Below, in pieces: positions 39,124 to 51,474 of a stretch of DNA of 64,000 nt; the stretch's first letter is position 1, and every line of letters begins with the position of its first letter. The DNA lies in contig CM043865.1 in the NCBI GenBank assembly GCA_023846275.1, positions 9,598,068-9,662,067 on the forward strand, given 5' to 3'. Made by a program: the position numbers and the translations under genes. The DNA comes from Vanilla planifolia. Taxonomy: Eukaryota > Streptophyta > Magnoliopsida > Asparagales > Orchidaceae. The notes beneath the pieces were generated by a model. The model was given only the letters and a program-made list of their open reading frames with translations, did not search any database and was not told where the DNA came from.

Positions 39124-41967
39124 ATGCTTCGTCATGTCAGCCACAGCAGTACCAACAACTTTATTTCCTCCAGGGCATCATTTCCTTCAGAAAGGAATTT
39201 GTTTTTGCAGGCAGGAAATGGTCCAGGAGATTCCCTGGTTCTCTCAACTGATGCCAAACCTAGACTTAAATGGACACCTGAACTTCATGAGAGATTTGTG
39301 GAGGCAGTGAATCAACTTGGTGGAGCTGACAGTGAGTAAATGTCAAGCAGATGTAATATAGATGAAATAGTTTCTGTACTGAGAGAAATATGTACTTTTG
39401 CAGAGGCCACCCCAAAAACGGTGATGAGACTTATGGGCGTACAAGGCCTAACTTTGTACCACCTCAAAAGCCACCTTCAAGTAAACTGATACTTGACTTT
39501 GACTTTGTGTTAAACGTAGCAGATCACAACATTTAACTTGCGCTTTTGCAGAAGTATAGGCTCAGCAAGAATCTCCAAGCTCAAACCACTGGGGGCAACG
39601 CAAAGAATGGTGATAATGGCTTGAAACATTGGTGTCTCTATTTTAAAGCAAGTTAATACTGTGTTTGATTTTAATTTGCAAATTTGGTGCAGTAATAGGT
39701 ATTTCAGTAGGGCCAGACAGATCTTCAGAAGGGTGTGTACCCTTGTTGGCTAACAACATCAATGCCACCCCCTATATAAACAAGTAGGTACTTATTGAAA
39801 GCTTCTTTTTTATGTCTAAGACTGTGTTTGGCTTGACTTTTACTGTCCAAAAAACTTCAACTTTTCTAAAGGGCAAGCACAGAACTTGTACCTGTTTGGT
39901 AATTCGATTTTTTGGACAGTACCTTTAGTCATATGCAAGACCCTGTTATTTTTCAAGAAATTTGCTATGAATTATAGTTGTGTCAAATGCAGACTAAGAT
40001 GAATAAGATGGAGATCAAGAGATTCACCTTCCTTTGACATGTTTTTGACTCTCAGGATGATGCCAATAAATGAGGCACTGCAGGCACAAATGGAGGTGCA
40101 GAGGCGCCTACACGAACAACTGGAGGTAATGACTGTAACATGGATTCTTAGAAAGCTCAAACTTGAAAAGCAACATTCGTGGTTAGTAGGAGTAAACTCT
40201 ATTTGGAATAGTTCAACAAAACGCAATTATCCCAAATCTTCCTACTGGAGTAGAATAACATCTAACTGCTAGCAAAGGGCTGATGGTGATTTCTATGTTA
40301 AACTTTCTTAAACAACAATAAATTTTTTTTTTCACATAGTTAAATGCACAAATAAACAATTTATCAAGACACTGCTCATATCCACAAGTTAAAGCAAAAA
40401 AAAAAAAAAAAAAGAAAAGCTTCATAGAACTATAATAGGAAAAGGAAACTCCTATTCCATTGGTACTAATCACCATATGCATGCAAGAGTGCAAAACATG
40501 CATACATAAAGCAAATACAAAATTTCCATGTGAGAAATTGTAGGATATGGTTAACTTAGTAGCTAAAAAAGAGCCTTTGTTAGGAAGTATAATTAGGACA
40601 GGCAAGACAATAAAAGTTTTATGCCAAAAATACTTTTAACGAATCGAATATAATGGTCGTTTATTCTTGGGCTGATGTAAAAACAGTAGTGGAGCAAATA
40701 TTGCAAAAAAGAGAAAAACATTGCAATAAATGGTAAAAAAAAATTTAATTAAACAAAGATTTACATGAAAAAGCCCAACGTGAAGAAAAGCTCACCTAGA
40801 GAATGATGATGTTGAATTCTTCTATGAATGAAAACAGGTACATCATCACTCTTCCTCTTACGTTATGTTCCATGAGAAAGAAGAAATATAAAATGAATGG
40901 TATAGAAAAATTAAAATAATAAAATTTCTTGCATACATGAGGTCTGATGAAAGAAATTACAAGAAGATGAGAAAAGGTAGAAATGTCCCATGTTGTTGTG
41001 ACCTTTATTTATGGGCTCTAATTAGCATCTATATTACCTTGCAATAAAAGGTAGAATTCCTCTATATTACCATCTTCATTCATGTTACCTCTTAAGACAG
41101 AATATGATGGTTGGCTTATCCTTTAGTAGCTGTCGATGACGTAAGTAGGTGCAAGCAGTGATAAGTTAATTACACACAAGTATAATATTTGTTGTCAAAT
41201 GATCAAGAAGCTGAATTTTGACATGAAAAGAAACGGGCTAGGGGAACCTCAACGCTGTTGTACACCAAGAATTTTATGCTTCTTATATGCTAAACCTACG
41301 TAAGATGAATGCACTAAATCAAAGGTTGTTTTATACGGTACAGGTGCAAAGGCACATACAAATGCAGATAGAGGCTCAGGGGAAGTATCTGCAGTCAGTT
41401 CTTGAAAAGGCTCAAGAGACTCTAGGGCAGCAGAACATGGGCGGCTCTGCAGGGCTTGAAGCTGCCAAAGTGCAGCTTTCCGAGCTAGCCTCCAAGGTGT
41501 CAAACGAAGGCTTCAACAAAGCATTTCCACCCTTGGGAGAAATCCATGGTCTGCACTCCCTGCAAGCGTATCAGGCCCAGCTTGCCGACTGTTCGATGGA
41601 GAGTTGCCTGACCTCATGCGAAGGATCTCAGAAGGATCAAGAAATGGCCGAGGCCGCCAGGCTCCAACAGACCAAATCTGGGTGGCAAAAAGATTCGATT
41701 GACCAAATAGCGGTTGGTTCGGGAAACAGCTCCTTTCCTTTCTGCACTGAGTTCAGTATTGTATCAAAGAGCATTAATGAACGACGAGAGAAAAGAGATG
41801 AAATCGACATTTCCATGACAGGATCCAGGCAAAGAGGGGAACGCAATCCTTATCTGGAGAGAACAGGTCATCACGCAACAGCACAATTGGATCTGAACGC
41901 TCTCGATGGAAATAATGCAGCTCCAAGCTGCAAAGAATTCGATCTGAATGGTTTCGACTGGAGCTAA
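39124..41967 (+). CDS. MYB-CC (GARP/PHR1-like, MYR type) transcription factor
   Basis: A nuclear DNA-binding protein of the plant MYB-CC family, whose members act in phosphate-starvation and developmental control. Exons 39124-39331, 39404-39480, 39552-39609, 39693-39783, 40056-40125 and 41344-41967 join with GT-AG junctions and matching phases to 375 codons plus stop. The single MYB-like domain (about residues 44-104) contains KPRLKWTPELHERFVEAV, GGADKATPKTVMRLMG, LTLYHLKSHLQ and KYRLSKNLQ. The coiled-coil/LHEQLE region spans residues 149-195 (NEALQAQMEVQRRLHEQLE, IEAQGKYLQSVLEKA). The C-terminus has LDLNALDG and ends EFDLNGFDWS, as in MYR1/MYR2-type proteins; DLN resembles an EAR-like repression motif. 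The start is chosen because SSRASFPSERNLFLQ and GNGPGDS upstream of the domain are family-typical. Intron 4 carries a MITE-like hairpin; intron 5 is 1.2 kb. No disabling change is seen. Confidence 0.93.
39825..39935. repeat. MITE-like inverted repeat in an intron of the MYB-CC gene
   Basis: ACTGTCCAAAAAA at 39842-39854 and TTTTTTGGACAGT at 39908-39920 are perfect 13-bp inverted copies separated by about 53 bp. TGTTTGGCTTGACTTTTACT and CTGTTTGGTAATTCG nearby are of the kind seen in hAT-type MITEs. Termini and target-site duplication were not resolved. Confidence 0.55.
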
Positions 41968-42226
41968 ACATGGCAAGTTCGCCATTTGGATCTATCAATT
42001 AGGGATTAGGAACGGCGAGTCTTCTTCTGATGCGAGTATAACAGTCGGAAGCCTCTTACCTTCTATATAATTTTCCTTTTGCTCCAGCAATTGGAAATGC
42101 AATGCAAGCAACTAAAGCTATATCAGTTCTTTTTCCCCTCACAAAATGATAGCTATTTAACATTTTTTTTTTTTTTTTTTTTAACTTTGAGCATAAACTT
42201 ATTTTTAATCACATTTTTCTTAACTT

Positions 42227-42266
<40 letters not shown>

Positions 42267-45200
42267 CATCTTAATATAAATACCCCTATTTTCATTCTTT
42301 TAGCGGAAATTTTAGTGAAGCAATCAGCATTAAATTCATCTGGTTAATCATTATCTAAAAAACAACACTAATATAAACATAATTTTGTTTTTTAGTCGAT
42401 TAATTAGCTCAAATGATACTCATTGTTAACAAAAAATTTTAATTCTTAACAAACTGAATTTGTTTAAATGAACCCCATCCCATCTGATAAAAATATAGTT
42501 TAAATTAAATATATTTTAATTATTAAATTGTGCCTAATATTCTCCTTTTATGCAATGTTTGAAGGAAATCCATTATTAATAAGGGAAAATGATGAATGTC
42601 TTATTAAGCACAGCAAGAATCTTAGCTAATAGATAATTTAAAGTAGTTCAGTTTAACAAATCGAAAATAATTTATTACAATTTTAAATATATTTATATGA
42701 TTATCTAAATATAATTACACATATTTGTATCTATCTAATAGTTTATTAACATATTAAAAGGAGAAAAATTATTAATAAAAGCAGCCTGCATATCCTTTTA
42801 TAATTTTCTTTTTGAGTCGTCTGGGTTTGTTGACCCGTTGTTTAATATGTTTAACAGTTTTGTCCAATTAAGATATTAAATGAATAAATAATTTGATTAT
42901 CTCGAACATATATTTAAAGCATCTAATATTAACTCATTTTTAAATTTTTTTTTTAAGATAAATTATTTTCTATACAATTTGTTTAGTTATGAAAGTTAAA
43001 TTGAGGAGATTTGAACTAAATATAAATCCAAATGAAACTTTTGTTAAGATCTGAAGCAGGAATATGACACTAAGGCTTGTTAGTGACAGTTTTTCAAATA
43101 TTTTATTTTTTAAAATCATAACAATATAAAATTATTATTAAACAATTTCATAAATTCTTATTTTTCTCTCATATCGTGATGCCGTATTTAATAGGTGTAT
43201 TATTAAAGAACAAAGCGATGAGTTTTGAAGAATAATTCAATATTATTAAAGGTCTATTGTATATCATTTTAGACAATGACTATAACAAATCTTATAACTA
43301 TGAGAGTATTAGATTAATCAATCCATTGATTTGAAAAATATGACAAATAAGTATGATTTTTAAAATTTGGATATTAGATTCTTTAATCGAAGGAGTTTAA
43401 AAGACATTTTATGTTTATTTTTTTATAACCAATTGTTGCTTATATTATTAAATATAAATATGAAATTTTTTTAGATTATTTGCATATTTGAGTGAGTGAA
43501 TTAGTGTATGAAAAAGAGAGAGAGAGAGTTTAGGTATAACCATCTTAAAAATCTCTATTTTTTGTGAACAAAATATTTAGGGAGATGATCTTTTTTTATT
43601 TTAGATTTAGAAATTTTCATAAAAAAATTTGATAATTGATTCCTAAGACAAAATATATACTAAGCTAAAATCTTTTTGGAATTCACACAATCGAATAATA
43701 ATTCAATCCATTATTTTAGTTAAAATTTGTGAAAATGTACAAGGAAACTTTTAATCTCATTACTAGTGAACAGATCAATTCGATAAAATTAGAATTATTA
43801 AAAAAATAATAAAATTTAAGATTGGTCTTAAATTAACCTATCATAGACAAAACTTGGTTCAAAACTGAGAACAGCTCGGCCTCTCTTCAAACTCATATAA
43901 ATCAAATCCAAGAAGGCTTAACGTTATCAATTAGGCAATTATGCAATAAAATAGATCGAGATTTGTTTTCTCAATTCCTGATTTGCATATTATTTAAAAT
44001 TTTCAAAATATATAAAAAAATAATCTCATATTAAATATTTAATAAATTATCATAATCATTTAAAAAATGATTATCTTAATAAAATAATTTTGACTTTTAG
44101 TATCGATGGGTCACTTGTCTAATCAACCACCCTATACATGGTTGATTTGCACAATAGATTTGATGTATTGTTAAATGATTGCATAACTTAAAATAGTGAT
44201 AATGGTATAGTCAAAAGTAAAGATTCTCTAAAATAAATAGGATGGCATATAATTCAAATCATGAGCATGATAAAGTTGATTTATAATTGGTTTAGTGGAG
44301 CTAATGGGCCAGTAGAACGAAGATTTGTTTTGACAAAATCAATATGATATAATAAAGAAAACTTACAATTAGTTTATTAGTGTCAAGGACAAATGCAATA
44401 AATGACTTATGAGTCTAATGTTGATAAACTCTTAGGTGAGATAAGAATTTATTAGAATATATATAAATATAATTTTATATTAGATATTTAATTATAAATT
44501 ATAAAGTTATTATATAAAATAATGATTCTAATTTAATAAATTAAAATTTTAAATTTAACTTTTATTTGAAAATAACTAATAAAACTCTAATTTAATTATA
44601 TAATATGTCAAAATTGACACAACACATGTCACATAGCCTCTTCCTTAAGAGAAGAGAGAGAAGAAATAAGAAAAAATAAGAGAGAGAGAAAGAGCTTTGT
44701 CTTGGTCTTAACTTCTTATCTTTTTTTTTTCTTCTTATTTCAAGATGGACAAAACAAGAGCGGGAAGCTGTTAAGGCATATGGAGATGTCCTTACATAGG
44801 ACAAACCTTCTATTTTGGTCTCACCTAGCTCGAGTTTTCTACCTTATGATCAATGTTTCATTCTCTCCATTGTGTTCATTAGTAAAGTGTTCATGAGCAT
44901 GAATAGGTTTTCCTAAAAATATTCAAAATTATAATTTAGCATGAATTATTTTTAAAAATATTCAAAATAATATTTGATAGTGCTCAAAGCAAATACATAC
45001 AAGTGTGCTCAAAATTCGTTGACCAGAAAAAATTATTTGTAACGTTGAGCTATTCCGATTGGCATCATTTATTTTTAAAAATAACTTTAAAAAATAGTGT
45101 AGTTTTGCAAAATAGAATAAATGTAGTGCTTGTAAATGGTAATATATTTTTTGCAAAAGAGGAGGGATAGTGATATTCAGGAGATTTTTAGATGTAAAAT

Positions 45201-45847
45201 AAAATATAAAAGAAATACCTTTCATAGATTTCAAATAAAAAGAGTAAAAATTTTATTTTAAAAAGTATGTTTAAAATTAGTTTTTTTAGAAAAAAAAAGA
45301 AAAAATTATTTAAACTATTTGATCATTCTTTTATATTTTTTATTGAAAAGAAGAAAATGTTTTACGAAACAGTTGTTGATCATAACTAATATCAGTAAGT
45401 AATGTATCTCACAAAAATATAATTATAAAATAAAAATTAATCTTTGATAAATTTTTATACAAAGATAACTCTATCTAAAAGTTAAAAATATTTATATATA
45501 TTTAAATTTTAAAAAATATTTCCTTTAAAATAATGAGAGAAAATTAAATCTATTTCATTTGAGGAATCACTATTAAAATTGATGCTTTTCATCCATTAAT
45601 GAAATAGGTGATCGATTTATCCAATTTACTTTTGTCCATAATATTCAACTAATAAATAATTTGAACCTAATCAATTGTTAATAGAAATTTTATTAAAAGC
45701 ATCTAACATTAACATAATTTGAATAATGATTATTTTTACTTAAAACATTCATACAATTATAGAATTATAATGAGATGTATTTCTTATATTTTAAGTGTTA
45801 ATTAATTAAACAAATACCAATAATTTTGTCTTAATTATAAATGATCT
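41968..45847. other. MYB-CC 3' region and AT-rich intergenic DNA
   Basis: The 3' UTR follows the stop. There is a T16-type run at about 42164-42182 and an (AT)n of about 33 bp at 42231-42263. The rest, to 45.8 kb, is AT-rich with a GA-rich stretch at 43508-43528 and a purine/pyrimidine-rich patch at 44640-44745. No coding region recognised. Confidence 0.45.
42231..42263. repeat. (TA)n microsatellite
   Basis: About 16 uninterrupted TA units roughly 270 bp after the MYB-CC stop codon, probably at or just beyond the transcript end. Confidence 0.9.
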
Positions 45848-46954
45848 TGACGTAGGATAGATTTAAACTTCTACTAATATTTAATTGAATCCTACAACAC
45901 TAAAGATGTTCAAAAGATTATTAAAAAATATGAAAAGATACTATATACTAATTAGAGTTAAATGACATGTGTGATATTTTAGAACTATTCAAATATTATT
46001 ATTCCAAACCTGCAATATAAATTATTAGTTGAGTAGGAGACAACACCTTAAACTCTAACTTTAAATTACTACCTAAAAAATAAAAACTATTAAAACAAGC
46101 ATACCTTTTTGGCAATGATGTCTTATAGTTCTATTGATGTTAACATTTGGAACATTAAAGTGGTAAAATAGTGACATGGTGATGATTTCGATTAATAGGG
46201 AAGCTTAGGGTGTTGGTAGAAGCAAGAATTTGTTAAGTACTAGCTCTCCTGATGGAAGGTCTCTCACAATTGATTATTATCTCTCACAAGAGATTTAGGT
46301 TCTAACTCTCTCAATACAAGATCTCTCATCTTCGATCCTCGTCTCTCGTAAGAAAAGTTAGAATCTCTTTAACTAGGGTTGGGTGCACACACTTTATTTA
46401 CAAAAGTAAAAGTATACAAACAAAATAAATTTTTATTCTATCATTTTATATCCTTTACAGCTTGGTAAGCATTCTTATTTATAGAAATCTCAAAGGTTCA
46501 TCTATAATTTTAAAAAATAAAAAAAATAAAAAAGTAAAAAAAAACTTAATTGAATTAAGTAGTTTCCAAGTTGACATGTATTTTGGGCAGTAGTAAACAT
46601 TAAGCAACGAAATGATAGAAGGTGAAACAACAGTGCGAGCAGCACCGTAGAGTTGCTAATCTAATTTTTAGAAAAAGGCAAGTTGGTGGGACTCGTGGGT
46701 TGGCGTGGGTCGTCACGAGTAACTGGTCAGCACAAGTCAAATGTGGGTCAAACAGTGTTCCTTGGTCAATCAGGTCATATAGAAGCACAAGCGAGCTTGA
46801 TAACAACAGGGGCTGCTGACTGCAACAGATAATAACAGGCAGTAAAATTAATTTTAAGCAATTTTTAAGCAAAATTCGTATGAGTGGACTTGAGAAACCA
46901 GTGCGATGATAATGGATGTGTATTTGTAAGCTAATGTTAGACACTTCTGTATCA
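45848..46954 (-). repeat. 3' LTR (minus orientation) of the gag-only element
   Basis: It contains the LTR TATA-like CTATAAATAAG on the minus strand (around 46469-46479), a pair of TCTCTCAC phrases and a GGGTC-rich patch. It aligns by eye with 48326-49583 and in part with 4.9-5.9 kb. Confidence 0.72.
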
Positions 46955-47329
46955 TCCTCCCTAGATGTGAGAGCTTGGCTCCGTTGTATCAGGGTGATGG
47001 ATTTAGTTGTGTTTTAATAGGTGTGGTGTGATATGATATAAGACATCATAGATAAGTCAAAAATTCTCAATTAGAGGTTTGTCATTCTAATGAATTAAAA
47101 ATTTTCTAAGTTTATAATCTTCAAATTTATTAATATACTTTTTAATAAATCTAACCATCTTAGGAAAACCTTTACTATTTATCTAATAATTCAAACTATA
47201 AGTTATTAGAATAAACTATTGTACAACTTAACCTTAATATTTTTTCAAATTTGAGATACCTCTTCACCAATGTTATATATTATTACTTTAAGTTTCTAAG
47301 GAACTTATAGATAGTATCTGTGAGTCTAG

Positions 47330-47640
47330 TCTTAATAAACTGATACTTTTTCTGATCATTTATTTAGTGCAAATCAAAGTAATCATTCGTAGTAGTTTGC
47401 TGGTCGATGCAAACTTTATGATCATAGCTACCATCAAAGGTTAGGGCATCCAATTTTACATTAGAGATATGCTCTCTATCTCAATACCTCTCAGGTCTTT
47501 TCTCTTTTCTAGACATATCTAGATTATAATTTTTATCTGACTCATTTAAAGGTTCATTATTTTTTCTATAATCATAATTTTCATTATGGATATCTTGATT
47601 AGATTCATCAGAAGAATCATATCTTCTTTAGTTTTTATAT
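47330..47640 (-). pseudogene. gag-like remnant
   Basis: On the minus strand a frame running from about 47500 reads DREHISNVKLDALTFDGSYD, then DHKVCIDQQT and NDYFDLH, a stop, and NDQKKYQFIKTRLTDTIYKF. This has the layout of the plant Gypsy-type retrotransposon gag domain (FDGSYDPKxF, then a DRYF-like and an FAKMKL-like segment). Stops interrupt it. The sequence just upstream is D/N/R-rich, as in the linker before this domain. Confidence 0.6.
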
Positions 47641-48219
47641 CTCTTAAGATTTTTTTTCTTTTAAATCATTGGGTGTGACACTTCTCCTATTATTTATTTT
47701 TCTTCTAGAATTTGGTTCATGTTGTTAGTTTAGGAGGATTTTTATAATTATTTGAGTGAGTTAGACTATTGATTGAGATATTTCTAATATAGGACCTTGG
47801 TTTAAATTTTGTTTTTAGTTTTAAACTTATTCTTAACTTTGATTTGTCATTTGATAAGACCTACCACATTTTGTAATCATCCAAAAGTTTTTCACACAAG
47901 AGAATATTTAAAAAATATATTATGAGATATTTTTTTAATTATTTTAAAAATAATTATGAAAGTAAAATAATCATAATTATAGACTAATAAAGATAAGATA
48001 GGATATACTTCAAGGATTATAATGAGTGATCAAGGTCTTACTTTTGTTAGAACACCTCATATATAGAATTAAATAATTCTTAAGAAAAATAGTGAAGAGT
48101 CATATCATTACTTTTATATCACCTCCTAAGACAATTTACTTAAAACCAGCTGAGAGTTCTTTAATAAATAAACTAAGCAAAAAACAAAAGAATTCTTTTT
48201 TAGTAGAAAATCATATTTT

Positions 48220-48345
48220 TTAATACCAAAGTTGATATAGAATAAAAAATATATTTTCTAATATCAAAGTTAAATATACTAAATAAAAAAAATTAATAAA
48301 AAACTTTATTCTTTAATACCAAAATTGATGTAGAGTAGATTTAAA
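48220..48345 (-). repeat. Threefold repeat of the primer-site/LTR junction
   Basis: TAATACCAAAGTTGATATAG (about 48222), TAATATCAAAGTTAAATATA (about 48263) and TAATACCAAAATTGATGTAG (48314) follow each other within about 125 bp. Each reads on the minus strand as an LTR end plus tRNA-Met primer-binding site. Confidence 0.6.
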
Positions 48346-49583
48346 CTTCTATAAGGGTCTAAATTAAAGCTTATAGTATTAGAGATAATTAAAATATTAT
48401 TATAAAATATGAAAATATACTATGTATTAATTAAGATTAGGTGATATGTATGATATTTTAGAACTATTCAAATATTGGTATTTTAAACATATAACATAGA
48501 TTATTAGTTAAATAGGTGATAACATCTTAAGCATTAAGCATAAAATTTTATAAAATAGTTTTTATCATATCTAAATTTATATATATAAAATAGAGAATTT
48601 AAGATAAACTCTATGTGAAGTATTTTAATAGAAAAGAGTAACTTTAATTTTAGATTACTACTTAAAAAATAAAAATTATTGAAGGATGCACACCTTTTAG
48701 TAATGATGTTTGTGGTTCTGTATGCATTGGCATTTGGAACACCAAAGTGGTGAAAGGGCAACGTGGTGGTGATTTGGATTTGTAAGGAAGTTTGGAGTGT
48801 TAATGAAAGTGATAATTTTTTTAGTTATCAACTCTCCTGGAGAAAGGTCTCTCACTTTTGATTATTGTCTCTCACAAGGGATTTGGTTGCTAGCTCTCTT
48901 AGTGGAATGTCTCTCACCTTTGATCCTTATCTCTCACAAAAAATTTTAGAATCTCAACTAATATTGGATACACACTTTGTTCATAAAAGTAGAAGCACAC
49001 AAACAAAATAAATTTTTATTCCATCATTTTTTATCCCTTACAGTTTTGTGAGCATCCCCATTTATAAAAATCTCAAACATTCATCAATAACTTTTTTAAA
49101 AGAAATAAAAAAATAAAAAAGCTAAAAGATTAATTGAATTAAGTAGTTCCCAAACTAGTCGTGCATTTTGGGTGATGCAAATAGTGAGCAACGAAATGAT
49201 GGGGTGAGCAAAGTAGTAGAGTTGCCAGTCTGATTTTCATGTAGGCATGGGTCAGGTGAAACGAGTAGATGAGACTGGCGGGTTGGCACTGGTCATCACG
49301 GGTAATGGGGTTAACACAGGTCGAGCATAAGTCAAACAGGGTTCCCAAGTAAATTGGGTCAAGCGGGCTTATGGGTGGGCTCGGGTGACAAAGGCTACTA
49401 AAGGAAACAGTGACAGTGGCAAACAATCGTGGACGACATCAGGTAGAGAAATCAATTAAAAAAATTATTTTAAGTATTTTTTTTTAAAAAGATTCAACCA
49501 AAATTTGCATTGACGAGTTTGTGGAACTAGTGCAATGCTAACGGATATGTGTTTGTGAGCTAGTGTTAGAAGCTCCTATGTTA
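48326..49583 (-). repeat. 5' LTR (minus orientation) of the gag-only element
   Basis: Partner of 45848-46954, slightly longer. On the minus strand it ends CTACATCA and is followed by the decayed tRNA-Met primer site. The two LTRs differ by many substitutions and indels, so the insertion is old. Confidence 0.72.
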
Positions 49584-50620
49584 GATAGCCTTTTACTCAA
49601 ACGTCACTTGTCACTTGTTGCATATTTAAACTTAATGCATTAATGAGGATTTGAAATAACCATCCAAAATTTGTTTTTTGTCAGTAGACTAAGGTTAGCA
49701 ATTTATAAGGAGGAAGCATCTATTATAAGAAAAATCTATCCTATGCATCATCAAGAAAAAAGAGTTTCTAATGACAACAATAAAGTGATAATTCCCTTAG
49801 CTTTGTAGTATCTCTAGAGAAGCTAATAATATGGTTGGTAATGGGAAGAAGAAAACCTGAATTGATGCCATTTTTGTCAAGGGCATGTAAGAATAAAAGA
49901 TTAACAAAGCTATAAGTGGTGATGAATATATGTTGAACCTCAATATTGGCAATCAATTCATAAATGATTATGACATCATCTAGGGTGCCAAAGAAAGGAG
50001 ACCTTCTAGATCGAAGGAAATCAAAGCTTGATCTAATCCTCGAGTGGTGACATTGGCAGCCAAAAACTTATCATGGATTTCAGAGTTGATTTTTAAGAGT
50101 ATATTTTTTTTTCTCTTAATATAATATGATATTTAATTACTCTCATCATGAACTTAGAACCAATAATTTTATTCTACAAACCATTTAATGTCATTTTACC
50201 AAATTTCAAATTTCACATTACAAATGAATTATCATTTATAACTTATTTGTTTTTCATATACATACATTTTTAATGCTCATACCATCTATGTAATTATCTA
50301 AAACATTTATACAATTATATAATAAAATCCATAGAATTATATATCTATATATAGTTCACTTTTACTATTCAAAATTCATGATCCTCAAATCCATCATCTA
50401 TCAAGAAACAAAAAAATCAGAATCCCAAAACTATAAGAGGACTGACATAAATATGATTGATACAGGAAATAAGAAACTTAAAAAGAAAGACAATACATTG
50501 GATGAGTTGAGCATATTTCATAGGCCTATCACAAGGATCTTGACAAATAAAAAATCATAGTTCAATTGGCTAGTTTTAGTATTTTCTTTTTTATTTAAGT
50601 AACTTTAGATGTAATATTAA
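49584..50620. other. Intergenic DNA with a possible helicase-like fragment
   Basis: AT-rich spacer. On the minus strand 50032-50070 reads KFLAANVTTRGLD, close to motif V of DEAD-box helicases, but the sequence after it is broken and hardly matches. No intact gene. Confidence 0.4.
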
Positions 50621-51457
50621 TGAATTATAGTTGTTTGTTTGTCGTTAGTAATTGGTTGTTTGTAGTTGCATTTATGAATATAATTCCTTGTGTTTATGTA
50701 CATCTTTATATATTGAGAAAGTTTTAGAATAAATGATAATTTTGACTAAGTAATATTACTATTTGTTTAATCTTGCTTGATGTTTTAATTGCAAAGGGCT
50801 TATGGCTATTTCTTCAATTCACTTTGATGATTGAATCTATATTTATGTATTACCTCTTTCCCTCTCCAAATTCCATTACATTGACCACGGACTACACTCT
50901 CATCCATATTAGTCAAACAAGTTACATTACTATCGTTTATATTTTGCTAGAATTTTATTTTTCCTTCATAAGATCTCAGGTCAACATAGCAGTTCCACTC
51001 CCTAGTCGTAGTTGCATTGGCTGTCTTGCATCCATACATCGTCTATGTGTGCTTGTGCACAGAAATCCAATACCTTCGTGCTCTAATAGCTGCTAGTTCC
51101 CTTGGTTTAGCACAACATGCGTGCATGCACATAAGTTGGGCATACTGTTGCACACCTACGCCCACATCTATTGTCAAACACCCACACTCACACCTGTGCC
51201 TGTATGCCTGCTCCCATGATTGCATGCTGGCAACTACAGCACACTTATGCTCGCATCTTTGTGCAATTGTACTGCATCTTCATGTCATCTGCACGTGCTT
51301 ATGTATAGAAGTTTAACGCTTTGGTACTCTAGCTCTATAGTGGATTACTTCACACCAATTCAACTACCTAACTCATGCGTCATCCCACACCAGATCTATA
51401 GTAGCAATAACAACATTGCATTTGCAAATTCTTGATCTTATCCTTTTAGCTTCTACA
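50620..51457 (+). mobile_element. Probable Copia-type 5' LTR
   Basis: It ends CTTCTACA at 51450-51457 and is followed three to five bases later by a tRNA-Met primer-binding site. The LTR body has a CACA/TGCATG-rich part at 51020-51310 with open frames on both strands that are composition artefacts. The upstream boundary is a guess. A matching 3' LTR was not found in the window. Confidence 0.45.
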
Positions 51458-51462
51458 TTATT

Positions 51463-51474
51463 TGGTATAAGAGC
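51463..51474 (+). other. Retrotransposon primer-binding site (tRNA-iMet type)
   Basis: TGGTATAAGAGC matches the consensus TGGTATCAGAGC in 11 of 12 positions and follows an LTR-like CA end, the usual position in plant LTR elements. Confidence 0.7.

Larger units (their letters stand above)
45848..49583 (-). mobile_element. Internally deleted LTR retrotransposon with gag remnant (probably Ty3/Gypsy)
   Basis: Two direct repeats, 45848-46954 (1.1 kb) and 48326-49583 (1.26 kb), share sequence along their length. Shared landmarks are TAGATTTAAACTTCT, GATATTTTAGAACTATTC, AGGTCTCTCAC, AATTGAATTAAGTAGTT and AGCAACGAAATGAT. On the minus strand the LTRs start near TGATACAGAAG and end CTACATCA. The upstream LTR is followed by TTTGGTATTAAAG, a decayed initiator tRNA-Met primer site, and TCTAGGGAGGA is a polypurine tract before the other LTR. 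The internal region is only 1.37 kb and carries a gag-like remnant but no pol, so this is a non-autonomous deletion derivative. The outer 5-bp flanks (GATCT, GATAG) match only partly. Confidence 0.75.

Noticed and set aside
51017..51316. 99-codon frame rich in Cys and His
   Set aside because: Comes from CACA/TGCATG-rich low-complexity sequence in a probable LTR; a frame also exists on the other strand.
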